A stretch of DNA of 33,471 bases, taken from positions 1 to 33,471 of the forward strand of contig JAEEUR010000021.1 of NCBI GenBank assembly GCA_016290595.1, read 5' to 3'. Shown here in pieces: positions 1-7,378 of the stretch (the stretch's first letter is position 1; every line of letters starts with the position of its first letter). The translations under genes were made by a program, and so were the position numbers. The notes below the pieces were generated by a model that did not search any database, was not told the origin of the DNA, and worked only from the letters and a program-made list of their open reading frames with translations. The DNA comes from Lachnospiraceae bacterium (GTDB lineage: Bacteria; Bacillota; Clostridia; Lachnospirales; Lachnospiraceae).

Positions 1-465
1 GCAGGCCATGGGGAGGGCGGTGCCCCACTGGCCGGCGCCGGTCTCCGTGGTCACGCCTTTCAGGCCCTGCTTCTTGGCGTAATAGGCCTGGGCGATGGCG
101 GAATTGAGCTTGTGCGAGCCGCTGGTATTGTTGCCTTCGAATTTGTAGTAGATCTTCGCCGGCGTATCCAGCGCCTTTTCAAGGAAGTACGCCCGCACCA
201 AAGGCGAAGGGCGGTACATTTTGTAGAAGCTGCGGATCTCGTCGGGGATCGGGATGAACGGGTCGTCGTTGTTCAGCTCCTGGGCCACCAGCTCGGAGCA
301 GAAGACGGCTTCCAGCTCGGCGGCCGTCATGGGCTGCTTCGTGGCCGGATTCAGAAGAGGAGCGGGCTTCTTTTTCATATCGGCCCGCAGGTTGTACCAG
401 GCATTCGGCAGTTCGTCTTCGGTCAGGTAGGTCTTGTAGGGTACGTCCTGGATCTGCTGTTTCAT
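1..465 (-). CDS. trpB: TrpB-like tryptophan synthase beta chain, N-terminal part (runs off the left edge)
   Basis: This is a PLP enzyme that would condense indole (or indole from indole-glycerol phosphate) with serine to make tryptophan in the cytoplasm. Only the first 155 residues are in the window. The start at 465 follows a good ribosome site (AAGGAG) six bases upstream. The motif GSHKLNSA around residues 116-123 carries the PLP lysine (Lys119), and ETGAGQWG at 141-148 is the substrate-carboxylate loop of TrpB. The N-terminal extension of about 90 residues before the core, with the MYRPSPLVRA segment, resembles the longer TrpB2 branch rather than canonical TrpB; that sub-assignment is from memory. 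The Trp-specific T-box leader upstream (675-940) independently supports a tryptophan role. No trpA or other trp gene is visible, so this may be a stand-alone indole-salvage enzyme. Confidence 0.9.
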   Translation of the reverse strand, partial: MKQQIQDVPYKTYLTEDELPNAWYNLRADMKKKPAPLLNPATKQPMTAAELEAVFCSELVAQELNNDDPFIPIPDEIRSFYKMYRPSPLVRAYFLEKALDTPAKIYYKFEGNNTSGSHKLNSAIAQAYYAKKQGLKGVTTETGAGQWGTALPMAC

Positions 466-489
466 TTTTTGTCTCCTTTCTTCTCTGGG

Positions 490-666
490 GGAAACTGTTC
501 AGGACCGCTTCCCATTCGCAAAAATGTGTTCCTGAATAAGATATAACGGTAACCACATTTTTGCTCATGAGGGGCGGTACCTGTCGGTACTCATCCTTTC
601 GAAAAGTGTTTTTGGTGAGCAAGCTCCCCGAAACGCTTTTCGGAAGGACCGTCCCGAACAGTTTCC
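490..666. repeat. Block of nested palindromes in the trpB leader
   Basis: A 177-bp block is bounded by a perfect 11-bp inverted repeat (GGAAACTGTTC at 490-500, its complement at 656-666). Inside are a second perfect 11-bp inverted repeat (GCAAAAATGTG at 518-528 and 554-564) and a third, imperfect one of about 21 bp (595-615 against 627-647), whose mismatches are mostly C/T changes that still pair as G-U in one strand. It lies between the T-box terminator and the trpB start, so it is transcribed in the 5' UTR. It could be a palindromic non-autonomous insertion or an extra leader structure. I recognise no known family. Confidence 0.6.
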
Positions 667-674
667 TTGGGGAC

Positions 675-712
675 AAAAAAACCTGTCCCCACATGCAGAA
701 TGCTGGGACAGG
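675..712 (-). terminator. Intrinsic terminator of the Trp T-box leader
   Basis: On the minus strand an 8-bp stem CCTGTCCC/GGGACAGG is followed directly by seven T residues. The T-box motif just upstream can form the competing antiterminator, so this is the regulated terminator in front of the trpB-like gene. Confidence 0.85.
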
Positions 713-940
713 ATATCTTTCCTGCGGTGCCACCCGGCTTGGCGCTTCGCGCCCTCTTTGTGCACGCCGTCACGTGCCGGCCCTTGATCTCGGAGTGCCT
801 GCTCCGTCGCCCATACTGACCCTGCGGCGTTCTGTTTGCCCTCGGAAGTCCATTCGGCGCCGGATGCTGTGCCGCCATTCCACCGCCGGCGGCTCTCTGA
901 TCCAGGGGAAACGGCGCTTACTTACTCTTCCTCAACGGTT
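675..940 (-). promoter_or_regulatory. T-box riboswitch, tryptophan-specific (UGG specifier)
   Basis: This is a transcriptional T-box leader that senses uncharged tRNA. Reading the minus strand 5' to 3', Stem I contains the AGAGAGCC segment and the distal-loop GGTGGAA. The specifier loop follows as GAA-TGG-AC, placing UGG (Trp) at 850-852. The conserved T-box motif GGGTGGCACCGCAGG is at 721-735, followed by the terminator at 675-712. Uncharged tRNA-Trp would pair with UGG and, through its CCA end, with the T-box bulge, favouring the antiterminator and letting transcription reach the trpB-like gene. The specifier and the downstream product agree, which makes the call strong. Confidence 0.93.
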
Positions 941-946
941 GGAAGA

Positions 947-975
947 AGCTTAGCACGGAAAAAAAGGAATGTCAA
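947..975 (-). promoter_or_regulatory. Promoter of the T-box/trpB transcript
   Basis: On the minus strand a perfect -35 TTGACA (970-975) is separated by 17 bp from a -10 TAAGCT (947-952). Transcription would begin near 940, just before Stem I of the T-box. Confidence 0.75.
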
Positions 976-1072
976 TCCGCAGATTCTGCCTGTTTTGTTG
1001 TTTTTTGCGGACGGGACACGTTTTGCGCTCCGCCTCTTGCTTTTTTCCGGCTTTTATGCTACCGTATGCCTC

Positions 1073-1422
1073 GCGGAGAAGGGTGAATGATCGCGGGGCG
1101 TTTTTCGCAACGAGGAAAGTCCGGGCTTCACAGGGCAGGATGCCGGATAACGTCCGGCGGAGGCGACTCCCGGGAAAGTGCAACAGAGATATACCGCCGC
1201 CGGCGGCTTCGGGCCGCGGGCGGTAAGGGTGAAAAGGCGGTGCAAGAGACCACCGGCCGGCCGGCAACGGGCGGCGCTATGCAAACCCCATCCGAAGCAA
1301 GCTCAAACAGGAGGCATAAGGCGGCCCGTCTGCCTCCGGGTAGAGTGCTTGAGCCGTCCAGCGACGGGCGGTCTAGACAGATGATCATTCACGACAGAAC
1401 CCGGCTTACAGCCCTTCTCCGC
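1073..1422 (+). ncRNA. rnpB: RNase P RNA, bacterial class A
   Basis: This is the catalytic RNA that trims the 5' ends of pre-tRNAs together with RnpA. The conserved 5' core GAGGAAAGTCCGGGCTTC begins near 1112. GGTAAGGGTGAAAAGG, GCAAACCCCATCC and GAAGCAAGCTCAAACAGG follow in order, and the 3' core ACAGAACCCGGCTTA is at 1394-1408. The ends are set by helix P1, GCGGAGAAGGG (1073-1083) pairing with CCCTTCTCCGC (1412-1422). The about 350-nt length and order of conserved blocks fit the ancestral (A) type rather than the Bacillus B type. A TATGCT at 1055-1060 could be its -10, but I see no good -35. Confidence 0.95.
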
Positions 1423-1439
1423 TTAAGAAAGGAATCCGT

Positions 1440-1712
1440 ATGGGACGCAGAGTTCAGCAGCTTGATACCCTGGCCAATGTGCTGTACGTGCTGATCAGCC
1501 TGATGCTGGTCGGCGTCGGAGCGTACAGCCTGATCAAAGGCACTCTGCATTACGTCTTTCTGATCTTCGGCGGTGCGGCGCTGTATTTCCTCATCAACGG
1601 GATCTCGGAATACGTCCGGGGCGGCGAAGGCGCGAAAAAGCGCGGCCTGTACAAGCTGATCCTGGTCCTGCTGCTGGCGGGAGCCTGCTTTATCACGCGG
1701 ATCTGCCTGTAG
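1440..1712 (+). CDS. Small three-helix membrane protein of unknown function
   Basis: The protein has 90 residues and three hydrophobic stretches, at about residues 11-32, 36-53 and 68-87, with a basic loop (GGEGAKKRG) between the second and third. It is therefore an integral membrane protein with no obvious catalytic motif. The start has an AAGGA ribosome site about seven bases upstream. It lies 17 bp after RNase P RNA and before the rpsF promoter, so it may be co-transcribed with rnpB or carry its own unseen promoter. I do not recognise the family. Its length, continuous hydrophobic pattern and ribosome site support a real gene. Confidence 0.7.
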   Translation: MGRRVQQLDTLANVLYVLISLMLVGVGAYSLIKGTLHYVFLIFGGAALYFLINGISEYVRGGEGAKKRGLYKLILVLLLAGACFITRICL

Positions 1713-1763
1713 GCGGACGGCGTCCGGGCGCGCAAATTCTTTCGGAAAATCTCCAAATATTGC

Positions 1764-1791
1764 TTGCAATTTAGAAAACGGATGCTATAAT
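1764..1791 (+). promoter_or_regulatory. Promoter of the rpsF-ssb-rpsR operon
   Basis: TTGCAA (1764-1769), a 16-bp spacer and a perfect TATAAT (1786-1791). The start site would be near 1798, leaving a leader of about 70 nt before rpsF, in which I see no clear S6:S18 autoregulatory hairpin. Confidence 0.75.
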
Positions 1792-1866
1792 ATTCAACCG
1801 TGACATATCACGATCCTTGCTTTCCCGCGCAAAAAAGGGAAGGCCGAAGTCCAAAAGGAGGTTAGC

Positions 1867-2154
1867 ATGAACAAGTACGAATTAGCCGTTGTACTGAGTA
1901 GCGCCATTTCCGACGAGGAGAGAGCTTCCGCTCTTGACAGAGTGAAAGAGTATATCACCCGGGCCGGCGGTACCATCACGGGCGTAGACGAATGGGGCAA
2001 GAAGAAGCTCGCTTATGAGATCCAGAAGATGAGCGAAGCTTATTACGTCTTCATTCAGTTCGAAGCCGAGACGTCTGTTCCTTCTCAGGTGGAAGAAAGT
2101 GTCCGTCTGATGGAGCAGGTGATTCGTTTCCTGTGCGTCAACAGGGAAGAGTAA
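1867..2154 (+). CDS. rpsF: 30S ribosomal protein S6
   Basis: S6 binds S18 and the central domain of 16S rRNA in the small subunit platform. The 95-residue protein matches the family length and opens with the typical MNKYELAVVLS strand. EWGKKKLAYEIQKMSEAYYVFIQF at about residues 43-66 is the characteristic core, followed by the VRLMEQVIRFLCV strand. A strong AAAGGAGG ribosome site precedes the ATG. It is the first gene of the rpsF-ssb-rpsR operon, eleven bases before ssb. Confidence 0.97.
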   Translation: MNKYELAVVLSSAISDEERASALDRVKEYITRAGGTITGVDEWGKKKLAYEIQKMSEAYYVFIQFEAETSVPSQVEESVRLMEQVIRFLCVNREE

Positions 2155-2165
2155 GAGAGGAATAC

Positions 2166-2603
2166 ATGAATAAGGTTATTTTGATGGGTCGTCTGACCCG
2201 TGATCCCGAAGTACGGTACTCTACCGGAGAAAATGCCACGGCGATCGCCCGTTTCAGCATTGCCGTCGACCGTCGTTTCCGCCGCGGCGGAGACGGGGCC
2301 GAAGCCGATTTCTTCAACTGCACGGCGTTCGGCAAGCAGGGAGAGTTTGTAGAAAAGTACCTGAAGAAGGGGACCAAGATCCTGCTTTCCGGGCGGATCC
2401 AGAATGACAACTACACCAACAGAGACGGACAGAAGATCCAGGCGGTGCAGATCATTGCGGAAGAGATCGAATTTGCGGAAAGCAAGAACGCCTCCGGCGG
2501 CAGCGCCCGCTCCGAGGCAGCGGAAAGAGCTTCCGCGCCGGTCAGCGACGGATTTATGAATCTGCCTGACGGCGGAGACGAGGAGCTCCCGTTCAATTTC
2601 TAA
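2166..2603 (+). CDS. ssb: Single-stranded DNA-binding protein
   Basis: SSB coats single-stranded DNA in replication and repair and recruits partners through its acidic tip. The OB fold begins MNKVILMGRLTRDPEVRYS. The core FNCTAFGKQGEFVEKYLKKG and the strand KILLSGRIQND follow, then a flexible linker rich in Ala, Ser and Gly, and the tip DGGDEELPFNF, which matches the conserved DDxLPF-type tail. I place the start at 2166, not the in-frame ATG at 2133: 2166 has a GAGAGG site five bases upstream and gives the family N-terminus, while 2133 lies inside rpsF. The protein is 145 residues. It sits between rpsF and rpsR as in most Firmicutes. Confidence 0.96.
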   Translation: MNKVILMGRLTRDPEVRYSTGENATAIARFSIAVDRRFRRGGDGAEADFFNCTAFGKQGEFVEKYLKKGTKILLSGRIQNDNYTNRDGQKIQAVQIIAEEIEFAESKNASGGSARSEAAERASAPVSDGFMNLPDGGDEELPFNF

Positions 2604-2621
2604 TTGCAGGAGGGTATTATC

Positions 2622-2885
2622 ATGGCATTTGCGAAGAAAGACGATAAGGGCGGCGCGCCGAGAAAGCACGGTATGATCCGTCGCAAGAAGAAAGTCTGCG
2701 CCTTCTGCGGCGCAGCCGGCGAAGTTGATTTCAAGGACGTCAACCGCTTAAAGGAGTACATCTCCGAGCGCGGCAAGATCCTGCCCCGCCGGGTCACCGG
2801 TACCTGCGCCCGTCATCAGCGCATGGTCACCACGGCTATTAAGCGGGCCCGCAACCTGGCTCTGCTGCCGTACACGGTAGACTGA
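2622..2885 (+). CDS. rpsR: 30S ribosomal protein S18
   Basis: S18 pairs with S6 in the small ribosomal subunit. The 87-residue protein has the family segment [20 protein letters not shown] and ends in [14 protein letters not shown]. It carries a CAFC pair near residue 25 and a further Cys in TGTCARHQR, so it could be a zinc-binding (C+) form; if so, zinc limitation may call for another paralogue elsewhere. The ATG at 2622 follows GGAGGG by about seven bases. An upstream in-frame TTG overlaps that ribosome site and is unlikely to be used. A strong terminator closes the operon. Confidence 0.96.
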   Translation: MAFAKKDDKGGAPRKHGMIRRKKKVCAFCGAAGEVDFKDVNRLKEYISERGKILPRRVTGTCARHQRMVTTAIKRARNLALLPYTVD

Positions 2886-2907
2886 GAACAAAAGCAAACG
2901 ATGCAGA

Positions 2908-2935
2908 CCCCGGTCCGAAGCGGCCGGGGTTTTTT
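2908..2935 (+). terminator. Terminator of the rpsF operon
   Basis: CCCCGG-T-CCG, a 3-nt loop and CGG-CCGGGG form a 9-bp GC-rich stem with one bulge, followed by six T residues. Confidence 0.9.
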
Positions 2936-2948
2936 GTGCCCGGAAGGC

Positions 2949-2977
2949 TTGACAGGGCCCTGACTTTCGGGCATTAT
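2949..2977 (+). promoter_or_regulatory. Promoter for the zinc-ribbon protein gene
   Basis: Perfect TTGACA (2949-2954), a 17-bp spacer and CATTAT (2972-2977), about 55 bp upstream of the next start codon and just after the rpsR terminator. Confidence 0.6.
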
Positions 2978-3038
2978 TATCCCGTAACCCCAATCACGGC
3001 AGACAGATCCGTTTCGGTCGGGAAAGGAGCGAAGAAGG

Positions 3039-5360
3039 ATGAAATATTGTATATACTGCGGGAAACCGATGGATGACCGGGCAGCATTCTGCTCAAACTG
3101 CGGACGGGCGACGGGCACGGCGCAGCAGCAGACGCCGGTCCGGCCGATACAGAATGCAAGGCCCGTACAGACGCAGCAGCCCGTGCAGCAGAGCCAGTCG
3201 GCGGGCTGGCAGGTGAGATCGCCGCAGCTGAATACGGCACGGCAGGCGCAGCCTCAGAAGAAGAAGGGGCATGCCGGCGCGATCCTGGCGCTGCTCCTCG
3301 TTCTGGCCCTGGCGGGCGTTCTCTGCTTTGTGTGGCCCGGTTTCTTGAGAAAAAAAGAGGCGGATCCGGACAGCCTGATCAACCGCGTGCAGGTCACGAT
3401 CCCGAATCCGACCGGCCCGGAAGCGCTGGTCAACCTGGAACTGGGGATCGCTTTGGAATACTATACGGAAGCGCGGATGCTTCTGGAAAAGCTGGCGCGG
3501 TACGATGAAGGAAATCTGGACGAAGCGGAATTCAGGCAGCTCGTAGCCGACGCCGTCACCGCCTTTGAGAATGCGGAAAAGATCAGTGAAAGCCTGGAGA
3601 AGTGCGTGGATCTCTGGATGGAAGCGGACGACGTAAGGGAGAAGCCGAAGATCAAGGTTCTTCAGAGGGCGGACGAAAAAAGCGCTTCTTCGGATCCGTT
3701 CACGCGGAAGGTCTATGCGGCGAAGAAATCCGCCTCGGAAATGACGGCGCAGGAGATCGTGGACGTCTTTGACAAGGCCAAAAACGGTCAGAAGATCAGA
3801 ACCCTTGCTACATTACTTGGTACAGACGCCAAGCACGCCTACGCGCAGCTAAAAATGGCGCAGGCCGAGCTGGAAGGCGCTGATGCCAGGAAAGTTGCGG
3901 AGCAGGCAACGAACTGCATCAAAGCGGCGAAGATCCTGAAAACTGCCGGAACCGTGGCGGGCCTGGTGGTCGCGGCAATGCCTGTAGCGACGGGCGCCGT
4001 AGCAACCATGGCAACGGGCGAACTGATCGCGACCGGCGGCGGCATCGTGATGGGGGCGGTCAATACCAGTCTGGAACTGACCTCCACCGGGGCGACCATT
4101 TACTACGGCACGGATGAAAACGGGATCACGAAGCGGGCGGACGCCATCGCGGACAGCGACGCCATGAAGACCGCCAATCTGGTCGTAGGCCTCGCCGGGG
4201 TCGGCTACAACATCAAAAACATGGTCACCAAAGCCAGCGAGATGATGGACAAAGCCGACAAACTGGATGATATGTACGAGCTCTTCACTTCTCTTTCCGC
4301 CAACGCCGGCTACGAAGGCAGCGATCTGTTCGGGATCCTTTCCTTCGGCCTCGGCAATTTCGATCCCAATGACGGAACGTTCATGGGGATCAAGGTCGAT
4401 CCCCAGTTAGACGGTACGAAGATCACCATCCAGGATACGAAGATCGGCATCTCGGAGGCGCAGCAGGAGGCCCTCAAAGCGGTCATCCTGGGGACCGGCT
4501 ATGCGACGTCAAAGGTCACGGAAAAGATCGTGGACAAGGCGGTGGAGCTGATCAAGTCCGGAGAGGCGTCGGGGGTCTCCGCCGTGCAGACGGCGACGGA
4601 ACTTCCGATGGATTACGTGGATAAGAAACTGGAGGAGAACGCGTTCATCGCGCCCGGCAGCACCGGTTTCGACCTGGACGATTACATCGAACAGATGGAG
4701 GCCCTGATGGAAGCGCTGGCGGAATACGAAGTGCCGGAGACCACAGCTGCGGAAACCACGGCTGCGGAGAGCACGGCTGCGGCAACGACGCCGGCGGAGA
4801 CGGCGGTACCGGCCACGAAAGCGCCGACCGAACCGACGAAGGCGCCGGCCGAGACCACGGCCTCCGGAACGTCCCTTTCCGGCCTCGGCTGGATCGATCC
4901 GTATGCCTATTTCAAGGTGGACACGGTTTTCGATCTGTATCCGATCCTGTCGGAGAAACGGCCGGCTGCCATCCGGGTCCGTCCGATCGCCTATGCTTCC
5001 CTCGGGCCGATCACGGTCAGCAACGCGGAATCCTTTGTGATCGATCTGACGGACGGGGCGATAACGGTCTACAATACGACGTATTATGAGGGCAATTCCA
5101 TCGACGAGGCTTACGCCCGGCACGAGTTTGCCATCACCTTTACCGCCAAGTCCGGCAGCTACGACATGTTCTCCGTCTCCATGGCGCGCAACGAATACCT
5201 GACGAAGGACGGGTCGCTGCGGAACAGCGATTCGGTGGATAAGATCACGATCATGAATTCCGAGGGCTGGGCGTCCTTTATCAACGATACGAAGGCTTTC
5301 GGCATTTCCGCGCTGCGCTATAAGTTCCTCTTTGTGATCGAGGAGGCATATTACCCGTAA
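3039..5360 (+). CDS. Zinc-ribbon, membrane-anchored protein with a large C-terminal region, unknown function
   Basis: The protein has 773 residues. Residues 1-23 are a zinc ribbon with two Cys pairs (Cys4, Cys7, Cys18, Cys21). A Gln/Pro-rich linker follows to about residue 75, then one transmembrane helix at about 79-100 flanked by lysines. The remainder is probably outside: a helical, acidic segment, a hydrophobic Gly/Ala-rich stretch around residues 300-345 that could insert in or lie on a membrane, a Thr/Ala/Glu-rich linker near 566-610, and a C-terminal domain of about 150 residues rich in beta strand. Zinc-ribbon-plus-helix architectures are common in Firmicutes surface or stress proteins, but I cannot name a function. 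An AAGGAG site lies nine bases before the ATG, and the gene has its own promoter. Confidence 0.85.
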   Translation: MKYCIYCGKPMDDRAAFCSNCGRATGTAQQQTPVRPIQNARPVQTQQPVQQSQSAGWQVRSPQLNTARQAQPQKKKGHAGAILALLLVLALAGVLCFVWPGFLRKKEADPDSLINRVQVTIPNPTGPEALVNLELGIALEYYTEARMLLEKLARYDEGNLDEAEFRQLVADAVTAFENAEKISESLEKCVDLWMEADDVREKPKIKVLQRADEKSASSDPFTRKVYAAKKSASEMTAQEIVDVFDKAKNGQKIRTLATLLGTDAKHAYAQLKMAQAELEGADARKVAEQATNCIKAAKILKTAGTVAGLVVAAMPVATGAVATMATGELIATGGGIVMGAVNTSLELTSTGATIYYGTDENGITKRADAIADSDAMKTANLVVGLAGVGYNIKNMVTKASEMMDKADKLDDMYELFTSLSANAGYEGSDLFGILSFGLGNFDPNDGTFMGIKVDPQLDGTKITIQDTKIGISEAQQEALKAVILGTGYATSKVTEKIVDKAVELIKSGEASGVSAVQTATELPMDYVDKKLEENAFIAPGSTGFDLDDYIEQMEALMEALAEYEVPETTAAETTAAESTAAATTPAETAVPATKAPTEPTKAPAETTASGTSLSGLGWIDPYAYFKVDTVFDLYPILSEKRPAAIRVRPIAYASLGPITVSNAESFVIDLTDGAITVYNTTYYEGNSIDEAYARHEFAITFTAKSGSYDMFSVSMARNEYLTKDGSLRNSDSVDKITIMNSEGWASFINDTKAFGISALRYKFLFVIEEAYYP

Positions 5361-5409
5361 ACGGCTGCGATGCGGAACTATCCGGGTACGGGATGAAAAG
5401 AGTAACGGT

Positions 5410-5733
5410 ATGAACGAAGAGATGGTCCTCTGCGGCGCGAACGGCGACGCGGAAAAATATTATTTCAATCCCCGTTTCGGGCAGCTGCCCGAGGCGGTCA
5501 AAGAGGAGCTTCAGGCGGCCCTGGTGCTTTTTGCGGAGCACGTGGGCGGCACGATCCTGATCCAGTTTTCCGAAGAGGGGGATCCGCAGCTGAAGGTCTT
5601 TCCGCCGGCGGACTCCGTGTACTACGACGAGATCGAGGCCGGGCTGGAGATCTCCCGCCTGCAGCGGGAGAAGGAGATGCTGTTCCTGCAGCTGAAAGCC
5701 TTTTATCTGGCCTTTTTCGGAGGAGAAGCTTGA
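5410..5733 (+). CDS. Small conserved protein, DUF6145-like
   Basis: This is a 107-residue soluble protein. It begins MNEEMVLCGANGDAEKYYFN, continues with a helix (LPEAVKEELQAALVLFAEHVGG) and a short beta section, and ends in a helical, partly coiled-coil tail. From memory it resembles the DUF6145 family seen beside dusB in Lachnospiraceae, but no biochemical role is known to me. Its TGA stop overlaps the TTG start of dusB, indicating translational coupling and possibly a related role in tRNA or ribosome function. The ribosome site is weak, and I see no promoter in the 49 bp upstream, so it may be read through from the zinc-ribbon gene. Confidence 0.75.
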   Translation: MNEEMVLCGANGDAEKYYFNPRFGQLPEAVKEELQAALVLFAEHVGGTILIQFSEEGDPQLKVFPPADSVYYDEIEAGLEISRLQREKEMLFLQLKAFYLAFFGGEA

Positions 5734-6692
5734 AGATCGGCGCGCTGACAATCGAAACGCCGCTCTTTCTGGCGCCCATGGCGGGCGTCACGGACGGCGC
5801 GTTCCGGAAGATCTGCCGCAGCTTCGGCGCCGCCGCCTGCGTGACCGAGATGGTCAGCGCCAAGGCTCTGTACTATCGCAACCGCGGAACGGAGAAGCTG
5901 ATGCGCCAGCCGACGGACGAAGCGCCACTGGGCCTGCAGCTGTTCGGCTCGGACCCGGAGATCCTGGCGCAGATGGCCGCGAAGGTGCAGGACGGCTACG
6001 ACTTCATCGACCTGAATCTGGGCTGCCCCATGCCGAAGATCGTCGGAAACGGCGAGGGTTCGGCGCTTCTGGAGAAGCCGGAACTGGTGCGGGAGATCGT
6101 ACGGACCATGGCGGCGGCGCTGAAGAAGCCGCTGACCGTGAAGATGCGCATCGGCGTGCGGCCGGATGAGCTCTGCGGCGTGGAGATCGCCCGGATCGCG
6201 GAGGAGGCCGGCGCGGCCGCCGTCTTCGTGCACGGACGCACGCGCAGCCAGCTCTACGGCGGCAGGGCCGACCGGCAGGAGATCCGCCGGATCAGGGAAG
6301 CCCTTTCGGTCCCGGTCATCGGCAACGGCGATATCGACGGCGCCGAGGCGGCGCTGCGGATGCTGGAGGAGACCGGCTGCGACGGCGTCATGGTGGGCCG
6401 GGCGGCCCGCGGGAATCCCTGGATCTTCCGGGAGATCCGCGCCGCGCTGGAAGGAAAGCCCGTTCCGCCGCGTCCGTCCCGGGAGGAGATGGCGGAGGTG
6501 ATCCGCGCGCATGCGGACGCGGAGATCGCGGAAAAAGGCGAAGCCGTCGGCTGCCGGGAACTGCGGAAACATCTGGCCTGGTACACGGCGGGCCTGTCCG
6601 GCGGCGCCGCGCTGCGGAAAACGGCCTCGGGCCTGTCCCGGGAGAGCGATGTGACGGCATTTCTGCAGGCATTTCTTTCACGCAGTGATTGA
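5730..6692 (+). CDS. dusB: tRNA-dihydrouridine synthase
   Basis: This FMN- and NADPH-dependent enzyme reduces uridines in the D-loop of tRNAs. The 320-residue protein has the TIM-barrel opening LFLAPMAGVTDGAFR, then QLFGSDPE, the catalytic-cysteine motif LNLGCPMPKIV near residue 100, VKMRIG, VFVHGRTRSQLY and GNGDI, ending with the phosphate-binding DGVMVGRAARGNPWIF. A helical tRNA-binding domain follows. I take the TTG at 5730 as start: it overlaps the previous stop as TTGA, has a GGAGGAG site just upstream, and gives the family N-terminus. The last codons overlap the -35 of the greA promoter. Confidence 0.95.
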   Translation: MKIGALTIETPLFLAPMAGVTDGAFRKICRSFGAAACVTEMVSAKALYYRNRGTEKLMRQPTDEAPLGLQLFGSDPEILAQMAAKVQDGYDFIDLNLGCPMPKIVGNGEGSALLEKPELVREIVRTMAAALKKPLTVKMRIGVRPDELCGVEIARIAEEAGAAAVFVHGRTRSQLYGGRADRQEIRRIREALSVPVIGNGDIDGAEAALRMLEETGCDGVMVGRAARGNPWIFREIRAALEGKPVPPRPSREEMAEVIRAHADAEIAEKGEAVGCRELRKHLAWYTAGLSGGAALRKTASGLSRESDVTAFLQAFLSRSD

Positions 6693-6717
6693 CAAGCGCC
6701 CTGCCGGGTCGTATAAT
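6689..6717 (+). promoter_or_regulatory. Consensus promoter of greA
   Basis: Perfect TTGACA (6689-6694), 17-bp spacer and perfect TATAAT (6712-6717). The -35 hexamer overlaps the dusB stop codon. Confidence 0.9.
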
Positions 6718-6771
6718 ACTCATTCAGCGGATTTCCCGGCCCGGGGCCGGCAGAAAGGATAAAGCACCAAT

Positions 6772-7245
6772 ATGGAAAAGAAGATTTTGACCCAGGCGGG
6801 TCTGGAAAAACTGGAAAACGAATTAAACGAGCTGAAGATCAACGGCCGCAAGGATATCGCGCAGAAGATCAAGGAAGCGCGCGAACAGGGCGACCTTTCC
6901 GAAAACGCGGAATACGATGCCGCGAAGGAAGAGCAGCGCCATATGGAAGCCCGGATCGCCGAACTGGAAGCGATCCTGAAGAACGTGGCGGTCGTCGATA
7001 CGGAAGAGATCGACGAGGACGCCGTCAACGTCGGGCACAGCGTAAAGGTCTTCAATGAGAACCGCGGCATCGAGCAGACCTATCATATCGTGGGCTCCTC
7101 CGAAGCCAACGCCTTAAAGGGCCTGATCTCCAACGAATCCCCGATCGGCAAGGCTCTTCTGGGCCACCGCGTCGGCGACAGCGTAACGGCGGAAGCTCCC
7201 GTCGGCGAGATCCGCTTCCGCATCCTGGATATCCAGAGGACCTGA
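6772..7245 (+). CDS. greA: Transcription elongation factor GreA
   Basis: GreA rescues backtracked RNA polymerase by stimulating transcript cleavage through the secondary channel. The 157-residue protein has an N-terminal coiled coil (residues 1-75) with the tip segment GDLSENAEYDAAKEEQ, which carries the acidic residues that act at the polymerase active site. The C-terminal globular domain has VGSSEANALKGLISNESPIG and ends in EIRFRILDIQ. Length and domain order are standard. It has its own perfect promoter and is closed by a strong terminator, so it is probably a single-gene unit. Confidence 0.97.
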   Translation: MEKKILTQAGLEKLENELNELKINGRKDIAQKIKEAREQGDLSENAEYDAAKEEQRHMEARIAELEAILKNVAVVDTEEIDEDAVNVGHSVKVFNENRGIEQTYHIVGSSEANALKGLISNESPIGKALLGHRVGDSVTAEAPVGEIRFRILDIQRT

Positions 7246-7265
7246 TCCCACCGCCTGATCCTTCC

Positions 7266-7309
7266 GGAAACCCCGGGGCAAAAGCAAATGCCCCGGAGTT
7301 TCCTTTTTT
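7266..7309 (+). terminator. Terminator of greA
   Basis: GGAAAC-CCCGGGGCA, a loop, then TGCCCCGG-A-GTTTCC and six T residues: a long, nearly perfect stem. Confidence 0.93.
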
Positions 7310-7330
7310 ATTCCCTTTTTCCGCAGTTTG

Positions 7331-7339
7331 TGCTATAAT
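7331..7339 (+). promoter_or_regulatory. Extended -10 promoter of the cdaA operon
   Basis: TATAAT at 7334-7339 is preceded by TGC, an extended -10. No convincing -35 lies 17 bp upstream. It is placed after the greA terminator and 40 bp before the first gene of the membrane-protein/cdaA run. Confidence 0.6.
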
Positions 7340-7378
7340 GCTATCCGGCTATGTATATCCGGCCGGAAGGAGCAGAAA

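Noticed and set aside
563-953. Short frames in the T-box leader region
   Set aside because: They overlap a structured RNA leader with conserved motifs, have no ribosome sites and no protein features.
1055-1070. A promoter for rnpB
   Set aside because: TATGCT (1055-1060) is a fair -10 but no -35 fits at the right distance; too weak to list.
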